Below are positions 10,353-21,186 of a DNA stretch of 35,126 bases, piece after piece. A program made the translations under genes and the position numbers. Under the pieces are notes generated by a model. It searched no databases, was not told where the DNA came from, and saw only the letters and a list, made by a program, of their open reading frames with translations. The first letter of the stretch is position 1. The number at the start of each line of letters is the position of its first letter. Origin of the DNA: an uncultured Azospirillum sp. (GTDB lineage Bacteria; Pseudomonadota; Alphaproteobacteria; Azospirillales; Azospirillaceae); assembly GCF_946480385.1 (NCBI RefSeq), contig NZ_CAMLJP010000066.1, positions 1-35,126 of the forward strand, read 5' to 3'.

Positions 10353-12660
10353 ATGCCACCCAATTCCGACACCGCAGCAGCCGGCCAAAGGCCGGTCTGG
10401 CAGAAGATTCTCCACTGGTCCCGGCGGGTAGGCCTGGGCAAGCGGCTGGCTTTCGCCCTGTCGCTGGCAGCCCTGGCCGCCGGCTTCGCCACCTATGCGG
10501 CGATGACGGAAAGCGCGCCGTTCGGGCAGGCCAACCCGCGCACCGTCACGCTTCTGCTGACGCTCGACCTCGCGATCCTGCTGACGCTGGGCGTGTTGAT
10601 CGCGCGGCGGATCGTCGCGATCCTGATCGGGCGGCGGCGCGGACTGGCGGGATCGCGGCTGCACACCCGGCTGGTTCTGGTGTTCAGCGTGCTGGCGGTG
10701 GCGCCGGCCATCATCATGACCGTCTTCTCCACCCTGTTCTTCTATGTCGGGGTGCAGAGCTGGTTCAGCGACCGCGTGCGCACGGCGGTGAACGAATCCC
10801 TGGTGGTCGCCAGCGCCTATCTGCACGAGCACCAGCAGAACATCCGCGCAGATGCCCTGGCAATGGCCAACGACCTGTCGCAGGAAGCGCGGCTTTCCAG
10901 TGATCCGGAGCGGTTCGAGCAGGTCGTCGCCACCCAGGCGATGCTGCGCGCCCTGTCGGAAGCCATCGTCTTCAACGGCACCACCGGCGCCATCGTCGCG
11001 CGGGCCGGCTATACCTTCACCCTGGAATTCGAACCGATCCCGGAAGACAAGATCCAGCAGGCCCGCAATGGCGAGGTCGCGCTGATCGTCAAGGAATCCG
11101 ACGACCGCGTCCGCGCCCTGGTCAGCCTGGACCGTGTATCCGACACCTTCCTCTATGTCGGCCGCATGGTGGAGCCTCGGGTTCTGCAGCACATGGCCTC
11201 GGCCGAGGGGGCAGTGAAGGAATACACGGCGCTGGAGAACCAGCGCGGCAGCCTGCAGATCACCTTCACCCTGATCTTCCTGGTGGTGGCGATGCTGCTG
11301 CTGCTGGCGGCGGTGTGGGCCGGGCTGAATTTCGCAACCCGTCTGGTCCGCCCGATCAGCGCGCTGATCGGCGCCGCCGAGCGGGTGCGTGCCGGCGACC
11401 TGACCGTCCGCGTTTCCGAACCGCCGGGCGAGGACGAGTTCGTGCTGCTGTCCCGCGCCTTCAACCGCATGACCACCGAGATCGAGGGGCAGCGCCGGGA
11501 ACTGCTGTCGACCAACCGGCTGCTGGACGAGCGGCGCCGCTTCACCGAAACGGTGCTGTCCGGCGTGTCGGCCGGCGTGCTGGGCGTGGATGCCGACGGC
11601 GTCATCAACCTGCCGAACCTGTCCGCCGCCCGTCTGGTGGGCGAGGAGGATCTGGAGCGTCTGGTCGGCATGTCGCTGGTCGAACTGCTGCCGGACATCG
11701 GCGACCTGCTGGAGAATGCGCCGAAGAAGCCCGGCCGCGTCGTGCAGGACCAGATCCAGATCCGCCGTCCGGGCAAGCCGACGCTGACCCTGCTGGTCCG
11801 CATCGCGGCGGAAGTGCGCAGCGGCGAGGTGCGCGGCTATGTCGTCACCTTCGACGACATCACCGAACTGGTGTCGGCGCAGCGCAAGGCGGCCTGGGCC
11901 GATGTGGCGCGCCGCATCGCGCATGAGATCAAGAATCCGCTGACGCCGATCCAGCTGTCGGCCGAACGGCTGCGCCGGAAATACCTGAAGGAGATCTCCA
12001 GCGATACGGAGGTCTTCACCATGTGCACCGACACCATCGTCAGGCAGGTCGACGACATCCGCCGCATGGTGGACGAATTCTCCGCCTTCGCACGAATGCC
12101 GCAGCCGGTGATGAAGCCGGTCAACATCAACGATCTGGTGCGGCAGGCGGTGTTCCTGCAATCCAGCGCCCATAGCGGCAAAATCCGCTTCGACACCCGG
12201 CTGCCCTCGGGGCCGCTGACGGTGGCGTGCGACAGCCGGCAGATTTCCCAGGCGCTGACCAACTTGCTGCAGAACGCGGCGGACGCCATCGAGGGCCGCC
12301 CGCCGCCCGCCGACGGGGCCGAGTTGCCGCCCGGCGAGGTGGCGATCGCGCTGGAGGACGACGGCGAGAAGGTCGTCGTCACCGTCGAGGACAACGGCAA
12401 GGGCCTGCCCGGCGGCGAACAGCGCGACCGGCTGACCGAACCCTATGTGACGACGCGGGCCAAGGGCACCGGGCTGGGGCTCGCCATCGTCAAGAAGATC
12501 ATGGAGGACCATGGCGGCGTGCTGACCCTGGAGGACCGCGAAGGCGGGTCCGGGGCGCGCGTGACCCTGGTCATTCCACACCCGGTTGCGGTCGCGAATG
12601 ACGCGGGCGGCCGTGACGACAGGCCGGCGGAGACCGGCGGAGAGATGAGGCACGAAGCCC

Positions 12661-12671
<11 letters not shown>
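10353..12671 (+). CDS. ntrY: Nitrogen regulation sensor histidine kinase NtrY
   Basis: A membrane sensor kinase paired with NtrX, known in Azospirillum and Azorhizobium to affect nitrogen metabolism and nitrate use, and redox responses in Brucella. 772 residues. Four hydrophobic segments lie near residues 28-48, 65-90, 108-130 and 305-330, with a roughly 175-residue extracytoplasmic region between the third and fourth. A HAMP linker ([21 protein letters not shown]) follows, then a PAS domain. The H-box [18 protein letters not shown] has H524. The N-box ([12 protein letters not shown]) and G-boxes DNGKGLP and GTGLGLAIV are intact. The C-terminal end overlaps ntrX by 11 bases. It is separated from ntrC by 238 bases, so it may have its own promoter. 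Confidence 0.96.
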
Positions 12672-14061
<1,390 letters not shown>

Positions 14062-14086
14062 GGCCGCTTGTACGGGACCGCCGGAG

Positions 14087-14106
14087 TGGTCATATTGAAT
14101 TGACCA
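14087..14106 (+). promoter_or_regulatory. Inverted repeat, candidate operator of the toxin-antitoxin pair
   Basis: Perfect 6-bp arms TGGTCA (14087-14092) and TGACCA (14101-14106) flank an AT-rich 8-base spacer, 18 bases before the antitoxin ATG. Antitoxins of the Phd/YefM type bind palindromes overlapping their own promoter, so this is the natural candidate site. The spacer could also hold a -10 element. Function is inferred from position. Confidence 0.5.
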
Positions 14107-14123
14107 TTTTGGCGGAGGCTTCC

Positions 14124-14393
14124 ATGGGATTGCCGGTGGTGACGGTCAGCGTGACCGAGTTCAAGGCGAAATGCCTGTCGCTGTTCGACGATCTGGAGGA
14201 TCATCGCGTCGCCAAGATCGTGGTGACCCGGCACGGTCGCCCGGTGGCTGAATTGAACCCGCCGGATCGGACGTTGTCTCCGCTGTTCGGCGCCCATCCC
14301 GGCTCCGTCGAGGTGGTCGGCGACTATGACCTGACCCAGCCCACCTTCGACGACGACGCCTTCGACGCCGAAAGCGGGATCCTTCACCGATGA
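14124..14393 (+). CDS. Type II antitoxin, Phd/YefM family
   Basis: An 89-residue protein with the Phd/YefM N-terminal DNA-binding fold: VTVSVTEFKAKCLSLFDDLED followed by IVVTRHGRPVAEL. Its C-terminal half is acidic and probably unstructured until it wraps the toxin. It should neutralise the PIN-domain RNase encoded seven bases downstream and repress the pair. The ATG at 14124 follows GGCGGAGG; the longer open frame upstream runs over the ntrX 3' end and is not real. No similar pair is seen elsewhere in the window. The pair lies in the ntrX-hfq interval, which is usually conserved. Confidence 0.9.
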   Translation: MGLPVVTVSVTEFKAKCLSLFDDLEDHRVAKIVVTRHGRPVAELNPPDRTLSPLFGAHPGSVEVVGDYDLTQPTFDDDAFDAESGILHR

Positions 14394-14400
14394 CCGCCGA

Positions 14401-14808
14401 ATGATCCTTCTCGATACCCATGCGATCCTGTGGCTTGACGCCGGGATCGAGCTTTCCGCCGATGCACGCGAGCGCATAGAGCAGGAAAGGTCGACCGGAG
14501 GGATCCTGGTCTCGACCGTCTCGGCGTGGGAAATCGGCACGTTGGTGCGCAAAGGCCGGATTCGTCTGGATCTGGAGCCGTCTGCCTGGATGCAGCGTTT
14601 TCTCGCCGCGGCCGGGCTGCGCTGCCTGCCTCTGTCGCTCGAAGCGGCGCTGGGGGCGTCGAGCCTGCCGGAGCCGCTCCATAACGATCCGGCCGACCGA
14701 ATGCTGATCGCCACCGCCCGCGAACTCGGCGTTCCTCTCATGACCCGGGACCGCCTGATCCATGAGTATGCAGCCACATCGGGGACGATCCGGGTGCACT
14801 CCTGCTAA
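14401..14808 (+). CDS. PIN-domain ribonuclease toxin (VapC-like)
   Basis: A 135-residue PIN-domain protein with the four expected acidic residues: D5 (LLDTHAILWL), E44 (VSAWEIGTLV), D99 (DPADRMLIATA; D96 nearby) and D117 (LMTRDRLI). VapC-type toxins cleave tRNA or rRNA when released from the antitoxin (family knowledge); the target here cannot be read from sequence. Phd-like antitoxin plus PIN toxin is a frequent mixed pairing. The toxin starts seven bases after the antitoxin stop, so it is co-translated or coupled. All acidic residues are intact, so the toxin looks active. Confidence 0.92.
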   Translation: MILLDTHAILWLDAGIELSADARERIEQERSTGGILVSTVSAWEIGTLVRKGRIRLDLEPSAWMQRFLAAAGLRCLPLSLEAALGASSLPEPLHNDPADRMLIATARELGVPLMTRDRLIHEYAATSGTIRVHSC

Positions 14809-14846
14809 CCCATGCCCGCCCTTTCTGACTAGACCGGAGCATCTCC

Positions 14847-15575
14847 TTGTCCGCCCCCATCACCCTGCCGCGTGCCGTCATCTATGACTGGGACAACACC
14901 CTGGTCAGCAACTGGGACACGGTGCGTGAGGCGCTGAACCATGCGCTGGTATCCTTCGGTCTCGACCCCTGGAGTGCGGAGGAGGCGCGCGAGCGGATCA
15001 AGGCGTCGCTGCGCGACAGCTTTCCCCGCATCTTCGGCGAGCGCTGGACTGATGCGCGCGATCTCTTCTACGCCTATTTCGCTGCCCACCATCTGGACGG
15101 GCTGAAGCCGCTGCCGGGTGCGGAGACTCTGCTGCGCCATTTCCACGAGCGCGGCGTCTATCAGGCCGTCGTCTCCAACAAGAACGGCAGGTTCCTGCGG
15201 GCGGAGGCCGAGACGCTGGGCTGGAGCCGGTATTTCGGCAAGCTGGTCGGCGCCCAGGATGCCGAGTTCGACAAGCCGCACATCGCCCCGGTGCGGATGG
15301 CGCTTGAGCCGGCAGGGATCGCGCCCGGCGCCGATGTCTGGTTTCTTGGCGATGCCGACATCGACATGGAATGCGCCCATGGCGCCGGACTTGTTCCGGT
15401 GCTAATAGGGCTGGGCGAGGGGAGCGGCTTCGACCGTTTCCCGCCCGCCCATCGCCACACCGACTGTACGGCGCTGCACAGCGTCCTGTATGGCTTGGTG
15501 GAAGGCAATGGTGATACCATATCCCTGCAAACGGCTGTCGAGACGGTACCAGCGCGCACCATACCTACACCGTGA
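14847..15575 (+). CDS. HAD-family phosphatase (phosphoglycolate-phosphatase-like)
   Basis: A 242-residue haloacid-dehalogenase hydrolase of subfamily IA. Motif I is YDWDNTLV (nucleophile D14, acid D16), the helical cap follows, motif II is VVSNKNG, and motif IV is FLGDADIDME. The substrate is probably a small phosphorylated metabolite; phosphoglycolate is one possibility but cannot be assigned. The start is TTG at 14847 with GGAG eight bases before it, and no ATG or GTG fits better. The gene sits 38 bases after the toxin and 61 bases before hfq. Confidence 0.88.
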   Translation: MSAPITLPRAVIYDWDNTLVSNWDTVREALNHALVSFGLDPWSAEEARERIKASLRDSFPRIFGERWTDARDLFYAYFAAHHLDGLKPLPGAETLLRHFHERGVYQAVVSNKNGRFLRAEAETLGWSRYFGKLVGAQDAEFDKPHIAPVRMALEPAGIAPGADVWFLGDADIDMECAHGAGLVPVLIGLGEGSGFDRFPPAHRHTDCTALHSVLYGLVEGNGDTISLQTAVETVPARTIPTP

Positions 15576-15593
15576 AACGGGGAGCGGACCACC

Positions 15594-15627
15594 TGAAGAA
15601 GGGGTCCCAAGAACATTGAAGAAGGGG
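15594..15627 (+). repeat. Purine-rich direct repeat in the hfq leader
   Basis: TGAAGAAGGGG occurs at 15594-15604 and 15617-15627, 23 bases apart. The second copy contains the probable ribosome-binding site of hfq. Such a duplicated Shine-Dalgarno-like element could be a standby or competing site for ribosomes or for Hfq itself; no function is shown. Confidence 0.7.
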
Positions 15628-15636
15628 GCATGAAAA

Positions 15637-15871
15637 ATGTCTGAAAAAAGCCAAAACGTGCAGGACGTGTTTCTCAATCACGTCCGTAAGAACAAGACTC
15701 CCGTAACCGTCTTTCTCGTGAACGGCGTGAAACTCCAGGGCATTATTACTTGGTTCGACAACTTCTCGGTACTTCTGCGGCGCGACGCGCATTCCCAGCT
15801 CGTCTACAAGCACGCAATCTCGACGGTCATGCCGGCCCATCCCATTCAACTTTTCGAGCCGCCCAAGGAAG

Positions 15872-15885
<14 letters not shown>
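15637..15885 (+). CDS. hfq: RNA chaperone Hfq
   Basis: An 82-residue Sm-like protein that forms hexamers, pairs small RNAs with mRNAs and affects mRNA stability. Sm1 motif: [41 protein letters not shown]. Sm2: [10 protein letters not shown]. The proximal-face residues around YKHA are intact. In Azorhizobium and Rhodobacter-type bacteria hfq (nrfA) is required for normal nifA expression, which fits its place behind ntrYX. The C-terminal extension is short, as usual in alphaproteobacteria. The 3' end overlaps hflX by 14 bases. Confidence 0.98.
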
Positions 15886-17218
<1,333 letters not shown>

Positions 17219-17382
17219 GCGGCGCAGGCTTGTACCCTTGGCCGAAGGAAGGGGGTGCGACACCGTGTCTATGACCTGTTGCACCCCACTCCGGTCTTAC
17301 GACGAATGCGGCGTGGTTATTTCCCCGTTGGGGTCCGATTATGGGAACGGAGCGGTGCGCTCCCCCATCAGGAGGACTGCCA

Positions 17383-17691
17383 ATGCGGTTGCAAACCGAT
17401 CCGTCGTGCTTTTCGATCACGGCTTTCCTCGCCGATCAGGTTGCTCTCGTCGCCCGTCAGGAGAAGCTGCCGCCTGGTGCCGCATTGCTGCGGTTGCAGG
17501 AGCTTTCGCGCACGCCCGAAGGCCGTGCGACCCTGATGCGTCTGATCGAATCCGCCGCCCAGCGGGAGCCGAATGCCGATGAAGCCGCAAAGATCGAAGC
17601 GATCTGCCGTGAGCTGACTGCCTGGGGCTATGGTGGTTTCACCGGTGGAACCCGCCACGACCCCCATCACGACCACCGCGCCGCAGCCTGA
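17383..17691 (+). CDS. Hypothetical protein
   Basis: A 102-residue protein of unknown function that I do not recognise. It is soluble, with a mainly helical first 80 residues (AFLADQVALVARQEKLPPGAALLRLQEL) and a His-rich end (RHDPHHDHR). A strong AGGAGG 8 bases before the ATG at 17383 supports the start; the open frame upstream of it is not needed. The 164-base gap after hflX shows no clear terminator or promoter. The His-rich tail could bind metal, but nothing else supports that. Confidence 0.65.
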   Translation: MRLQTDPSCFSITAFLADQVALVARQEKLPPGAALLRLQELSRTPEGRATLMRLIESAAQREPNADEAAKIEAICRELTAWGYGGFTGGTRHDPHHDHRAAA

Positions 17692-17728
17692 CGGTGATTT
17701 GACACATGCTTGAGGGATGACGGCACAG

Positions 17729-17763
17729 GCGATGGCGGGCCATAATGGGCCGTTCGCCATCGC
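17729..17763 (+). promoter_or_regulatory. Large imperfect palindrome upstream of the proline-rich protein gene
   Basis: Perfect 9-bp arms GCGATGGCG (17729-17737) and CGCCATCGC (17755-17763) enclose a second small inverted repeat (GGCC at 17738-17741 and 17748-17751). The element ends 12 bases before the GTG start of the next gene. There is no T-run, so it is not a standard intrinsic terminator; it could be a translation-controlling hairpin or an operator. Confidence 0.5.
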
Positions 17764-17775
17764 TGCGGTCCCGTC

Positions 17776-18381
17776 GTGCTCCGTTCTCCTTCCCGTATCG
17801 TCCTGACCGGCGCCCGCCGCCTGATTCCGGCGCTGCCGCTGTTCGTGGCGTTGGTGCAGTCCGTGTCGGCCGAACCGGTGCGTTACGGAATGCCGCTGCC
17901 GCCCGGCTATGTCGAGGAGCCGGCGGTGCCGCCCGAGGATCCGCTTCCCCCGCCGCCGAAACCCTTGCCGCTGGCGCCCGACGAACCACTGGTCGTCGCG
18001 CCGGACGCTGCGGAGCTGTTGAAGGATTGCAAGCAGCAGGCCTTCACCGACTGCTTCCGCCTGTGGCAACCGCCGCCTCCGCCCCCTCCGCCACCTCCGG
18101 AACCGGAGAAGGAAACCGCGGGTCCCCCGCCATTGCCCCCGCCGCCGGATCCCAAAGCGCCGCGTGAGCCGGCACAGGGTGGCCCGGTGCCGCCCCCGCC
18201 GCCCGATCCCGCCAAGGAGGCCGCCGCTGCCGCCGCCGACCGCGCCACCTTCGATGCGCTGTCGAAGGCGCTGAAGGACAGCGGGTTGGACGGCAGGGTT
18301 CTGCTGACCGATCCGAAGGGCGGCGATCCCACGTTGAAACTGGACAGCGTGCCCGGCAAACAGCCGGCGGCAAAGCGCTGA
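17776..18381 (+). CDS. Secreted proline-rich hypothetical protein
   Basis: A 201-residue protein with a signal peptide (LIPALPLFVALVQSVSA; cleavage after about residue 32). A long Pro-rich region follows with runs of up to ten prolines (PEPEKE, PPPPDP), then a short folded-looking C-terminus (FDALSKALKDSGLDGRVLL). Two cysteines (DCKQQAFTDCFRLW) may form a disulfide in the periplasm. No known domain. Pro-rich spacers of this kind often cross the periplasm or bind the cell wall, but this is a guess. The start is GTG at 17776; no ATG fits the signal peptide, and the ribosome-binding site is weak. Confidence 0.72.
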   Translation: MLRSPSRIVLTGARRLIPALPLFVALVQSVSAEPVRYGMPLPPGYVEEPAVPPEDPLPPPPKPLPLAPDEPLVVAPDAAELLKDCKQQAFTDCFRLWQPPPPPPPPPPEPEKETAGPPPLPPPPDPKAPREPAQGGPVPPPPPDPAKEAAAAAADRATFDALSKALKDSGLDGRVLLTDPKGGDPTLKLDSVPGKQPAAKR

Positions 18382-18418
18382 ACCGCCATCACCTCAAGCC
18401 ATCAGGAACCTTCCGACC

Positions 18419-19231
18419 ATGACGGGTTTCCCGCTTCCCGACATCGACCAGGTTTCCGACCTGATCCGCTCCGTCGCACGGACGGAGATCATGCCCTATT
18501 TCCAGAAGCTGGACGCTTCGGGCATCCGGCAGAAGACCGGCCCGACCGACCTCGTCACTCTGGCGGACGAGGCGGCGGAGCGGGCCTTGACCCCGTCGCT
18601 GTCCGCCCTGCTGCCGGGCAGCCGCGTCATCGGCGAGGAGGCCGCGTCGGAGGACGAGCGCGTGCTCGACCGCATCCATGGCGACGATCCGGTGTGGATC
18701 ATCGATCCGGTGGACGGCACCATCAATTTCGCCCAGGGCCGGCCGATGTTCGCGGTGATCGTGGCGCTTGCCTGGAAGGGCGAGACGGTCGCCGGCTGGA
18801 TCCATGACCCCGTCGATGGCCGGATGGCGACGGCGGTGAAGGGGCAGGGCGCCCGGCTGAACGGCAGCCGCGTCCATGTGGCGCCGGCGGTGCCGCTGCC
18901 GCGGATGGTCGGTGCGCTGTCGACGCGCTTCTGCGCCGAGGAGATGGGCCGGCAATTGGAAGAGCGCAGCGCCGGGCTGGGCGAGCGTGCCTGCCTGTCG
19001 AGTGCCGCGCAGGAGTATCTGCGACTGCTGGAAGGGCGGGCGCATTACTCGCTCTATCACCGGCTGATGCCGTGGGATCATGCGGCAGGCGTGCTGATGC
19101 ATGCGGAGGCCGGCGGCTATTCGGCGCTGATCGACGGCACGCCCTACCGGCCGGGTCTGCTCAACGGCAGCATTCTGCTGGCGCCCGACCGCGAAAGCTG
19201 GCAGGCGCTGCACGGGCAGCTGTTCGGGTGA
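18419..19231 (+). CDS. Inositol monophosphatase family protein
   Basis: A Mg-dependent, Li-sensitive-type phosphatase of 270 residues. Metal-binding motifs: GEE at 72-74, WIIDPVDGTINFAQG (D96, D99) and the C-terminal PWDHAAGVLMHAEAGG. Members dephosphorylate inositol-1-phosphate, histidinol phosphate, PAP or fructose bisphosphate, and the sequence alone does not decide the substrate. SuhB-type and HisN-type alphaproteobacterial proteins are the likely relatives. The ATG at 18419 follows AGGAA. Converges with the universal stress protein gene, with a strong GC hairpin between them. Confidence 0.92.
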   Translation: MTGFPLPDIDQVSDLIRSVARTEIMPYFQKLDASGIRQKTGPTDLVTLADEAAERALTPSLSALLPGSRVIGEEAASEDERVLDRIHGDDPVWIIDPVDGTINFAQGRPMFAVIVALAWKGETVAGWIHDPVDGRMATAVKGQGARLNGSRVHVAPAVPLPRMVGALSTRFCAEEMGRQLEERSAGLGERACLSSAAQEYLRLLEGRAHYSLYHRLMPWDHAAGVLMHAEAGGYSALIDGTPYRPGLLNGSILLAPDRESWQALHGQLFG

Positions 19232-19238
19232 GTTGATT

Positions 19239-19269
19239 GGGGAGGGGGCATCCGCCGCACCCCCTCCCC
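19239..19269. terminator. Hairpin between convergent genes
   Basis: GGGGAGGGGG (19239-19248) pairs with CCCCCTCCCC (19260-19269) over an 11-base loop. It sits between the convergent IMPase and Usp genes and would work symmetrically for both. No T-run follows on either strand, so intrinsic termination is likely but not certain. Confidence 0.6.
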
Positions 19270-19277
19270 TCAATACC

Positions 19278-20105
19278 TCAATGGGTCAGCAGTGCCGGCA
19301 GCGTCAGCCCTTCCAGTACCGTGCGGGTGGCGCCGCCCAGCACCAGTTCGCGCAGGCGGGAATGGCCATAGGCGCCCATCACCAGCAGATCGGCGCCTTG
19401 GTCGCCGCAGCAGGACAGGATCATGTCGCCGACCTCGCCGCCCGACGCGATGACCGACTGCGGGCGGGCGGCGATGCCGTGGCGGTGCAGCCAGTCGACC
19501 AGATCGGCGGCATCGTTGCTGTGCTGGCCCGGCGGCTCGACCGACAGGACGGTGACGGAGTCCGCCGCTTCCAGGAAGGGCATGGCGGCGCGGACGGCGC
19601 GGGCCGATTCCGGGCTGTTCTTCCAGGCGACCAGCACATGGCGGCCGATGGGGGCTGCGGCCGGCTGCTTCGGTGGCAGAACCAGCACGGGGGTGGGGGT
19701 CTCCAGCGGCAGGCGGTCGGGGATATGGTGCAGCGAAACCCGTTCGCCGGCCCGCACCGCGGCCGACTGCACCACCACGACCAGATCGGCGTAGGAGGCC
19801 CGCTCCGCCAGCAGATCGACATGGTCGCCCTCCTCGATCGTCCAGTCGAAGGACAGGCCGTCGAGCGCCTGACGCACCTCCCGCTCGATGCGTTCGGCAT
19901 TCTCGTGGGCGATGGCGGTGGCCTCCGCCATGTAGCCGTAGGACGCGGCGCGGCCGGTGGCGCCCGCCGGCATCGACACCGGGGTGGCGATGTAGAGAGC
20001 CTGGATATGGGCGGAGAAGCGCTTGGCCAGGGCAGCGGCCACCGCCAGACGGCTGGCGTGGGCGTCGTCGTTGGCCATGTGCAGCAGGATGGTCTTGATC
20101 GGCAT
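19278..20105 (-). CDS. Universal stress protein, tandem UspA domains
   Basis: A 275-residue protein with two Usp-like halves. The first begins IKTILLHMANDDAHASRLAVAAALAKRF; the second begins HVLVAWKNSPESARAVRAAMPFL. The second half has the ATP-binding pattern GAYGHSRLRELVLGGATR close to its C-terminus, whereas the first lacks an obvious equivalent, so probably only the second binds nucleotide. Usp proteins help survival under stress; a specific role is unknown. It lies 122 bases downstream of thiY on the same strand, with an inverted repeat between. Confidence 0.9.
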   Translation of the reverse strand: MPIKTILLHMANDDAHASRLAVAAALAKRFSAHIQALYIATPVSMPAGATGRAASYGYMAEATAIAHENAERIEREVRQALDGLSFDWTIEEGDHVDLLAERASYADLVVVVQSAAVRAGERVSLHHIPDRLPLETPTPVLVLPPKQPAAAPIGRHVLVAWKNSPESARAVRAAMPFLEAADSVTVLSVEPPGQHSNDAADLVDWLHRHGIAARPQSVIASGGEVGDMILSCCGDQGADLLVMGAYGHSRLRELVLGGATRTVLEGLTLPALLTH

Positions 20106-20160
20106 GCCCTCGCGTCTCCCATTCTTATGCTTTGGCCCGCCATCGGCCCGACAGTCGGCC

Positions 20161-20194
20161 GGCGGAGCGCTTTCCTTTCAGATAACGCTCCGCC
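20161..20194. promoter_or_regulatory. Inverted repeat between thiY and the usp gene
   Basis: GGCGGAGCG (20161-20169) and CGCTCCGCC (20186-20194) form a perfect 9-bp hairpin with a 16-base loop, 33 bases after the thiY stop. It may end the thi transcript or mark the usp promoter region. No T-run is present. Confidence 0.4.
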
Positions 20195-20227
20195 GCGACA
20201 AATGGCAATGACTGCAAGCAGATGGGG

Positions 20228-21169
20228 TTACTTGACCACCACAGCATAATGGTCGAGCGGCGCCACCGCCTTGATCAGGCCGCGCGCCTTCAGGAACTCG
20301 GCGAAGCGGGTGTAGCGTTCGCCATCCAGGGCGGCCGGGCTGTGGGAGAATCGCGGCAGCGTGTCGGCCCAGGCGCGGCGGTTCAGTTCGTCGTTCAGCT
20401 CCGGACGGCCCTTGACGAAGGCGGCCTGCGATTCCTCCGGATGGTTCAGGATGTAGAGCGTCGCCCGCTCCACTGCCGCCAGGAAGCGCTTAAAGCGCGG
20501 GTCGTTCGCCTTGTCCTTGCGGGCGACCAGGATCAGTTCGTCATAGGGCGGCACCCCTTCCTCCTCCGGGTAGAAGGCACGGCCGGGATGCTTCTCGATC
20601 TCCATCTGGTTCAGTTCGAAGTTGCGGAAGGCGCCGATCACGGCATCGACCTGCCCCGACAGCAGCGACGGCGAGAGCGAGAAGTTGACGTTCACCAGCT
20701 CGACGTCCTTCAGCGTCAGCCCCTGCTTCTCCAGCATGGCGCCGAGCAGGGCGTCCTCGAATCCGGCGATGGAGTAGCCGACCTTGCGGCCCTTCAAATC
20801 CTTCAGCGTCTTCACCGGCCCGTCGCGCAGCACGACGACGGAGTTCAGCGGCGTCGACACCAGCGTGCCGATACGGACCAGCGGCAGACCCTCGTCCACC
20901 TGTAGGATCAGCTGCGGCTGGTAGGAGACGGCGATGTCGGTGCCGCCGGCGGCGACCAGCTTCGGCGGGTCGTTGGGGTCGGCCGGGGCGGTCAGCGTCA
21001 CGTCCAGCCCGGCGTCCTTGAAGAAGCCCTTCTCCTGCGCCACCACCAGCGGGGCGTGGTCGGGGTTGACGAACCAGTCCAGCATCACGGACAGCTTGTC
21101 CTGGGCCAGGGCGGGAAGCGAGGTCATCAGGCTGGCGGCCACCAGGCCGGCGGTGAGCAGGTGCTTCAT
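20228..21169 (-). CDS. thiY: Thiamin-pyrimidine-precursor ABC transporter, substrate-binding protein
   Basis: A 313-residue periplasmic binding protein of the NMT1/THI5-like group. The signal peptide ends at LPALAQ (about residue 22), followed by the family motif MLDWFVNPDHAPLVVAQEKGFF. ThiY-type proteins bind N-formyl-4-amino-5-aminomethyl-2-methylpyrimidine or HMP, thiamin breakdown products or precursors (family knowledge). Assignment to thiamin rests on the upstream TPP riboswitch as well as the sequence; sulfonate or taurine binders look similar but lack that control. The ATG at 21169 follows GGGGAAGAG; the open frame upstream is not part of it. Confidence 0.9.
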   Translation of the reverse strand: MKHLLTAGLVAASLMTSLPALAQDKLSVMLDWFVNPDHAPLVVAQEKGFFKDAGLDVTLTAPADPNDPPKLVAAGGTDIAVSYQPQLILQVDEGLPLVRIGTLVSTPLNSVVVLRDGPVKTLKDLKGRKVGYSIAGFEDALLGAMLEKQGLTLKDVELVNVNFSLSPSLLSGQVDAVIGAFRNFELNQMEIEKHPGRAFYPEEEGVPPYDELILVARKDKANDPRFKRFLAAVERATLYILNHPEESQAAFVKGRPELNDELNRRAWADTLPRFSHSPAALDGERYTRFAEFLKARGLIKAVAPLDHYAVVVK

Positions 21170-21186
21170 CGGGTGTCTCTTCCCCT

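Noticed and set aside
17941..18220. CCG-rich repeats as a possible repeat array or CRISPR
   Set aside because: They are proline codons in a secreted protein, with no regular spacers.
20161..20194. Hairpin as a proven intrinsic terminator of the thi operon
   Set aside because: No T-run follows on either strand, so I list it only as an inverted repeat.
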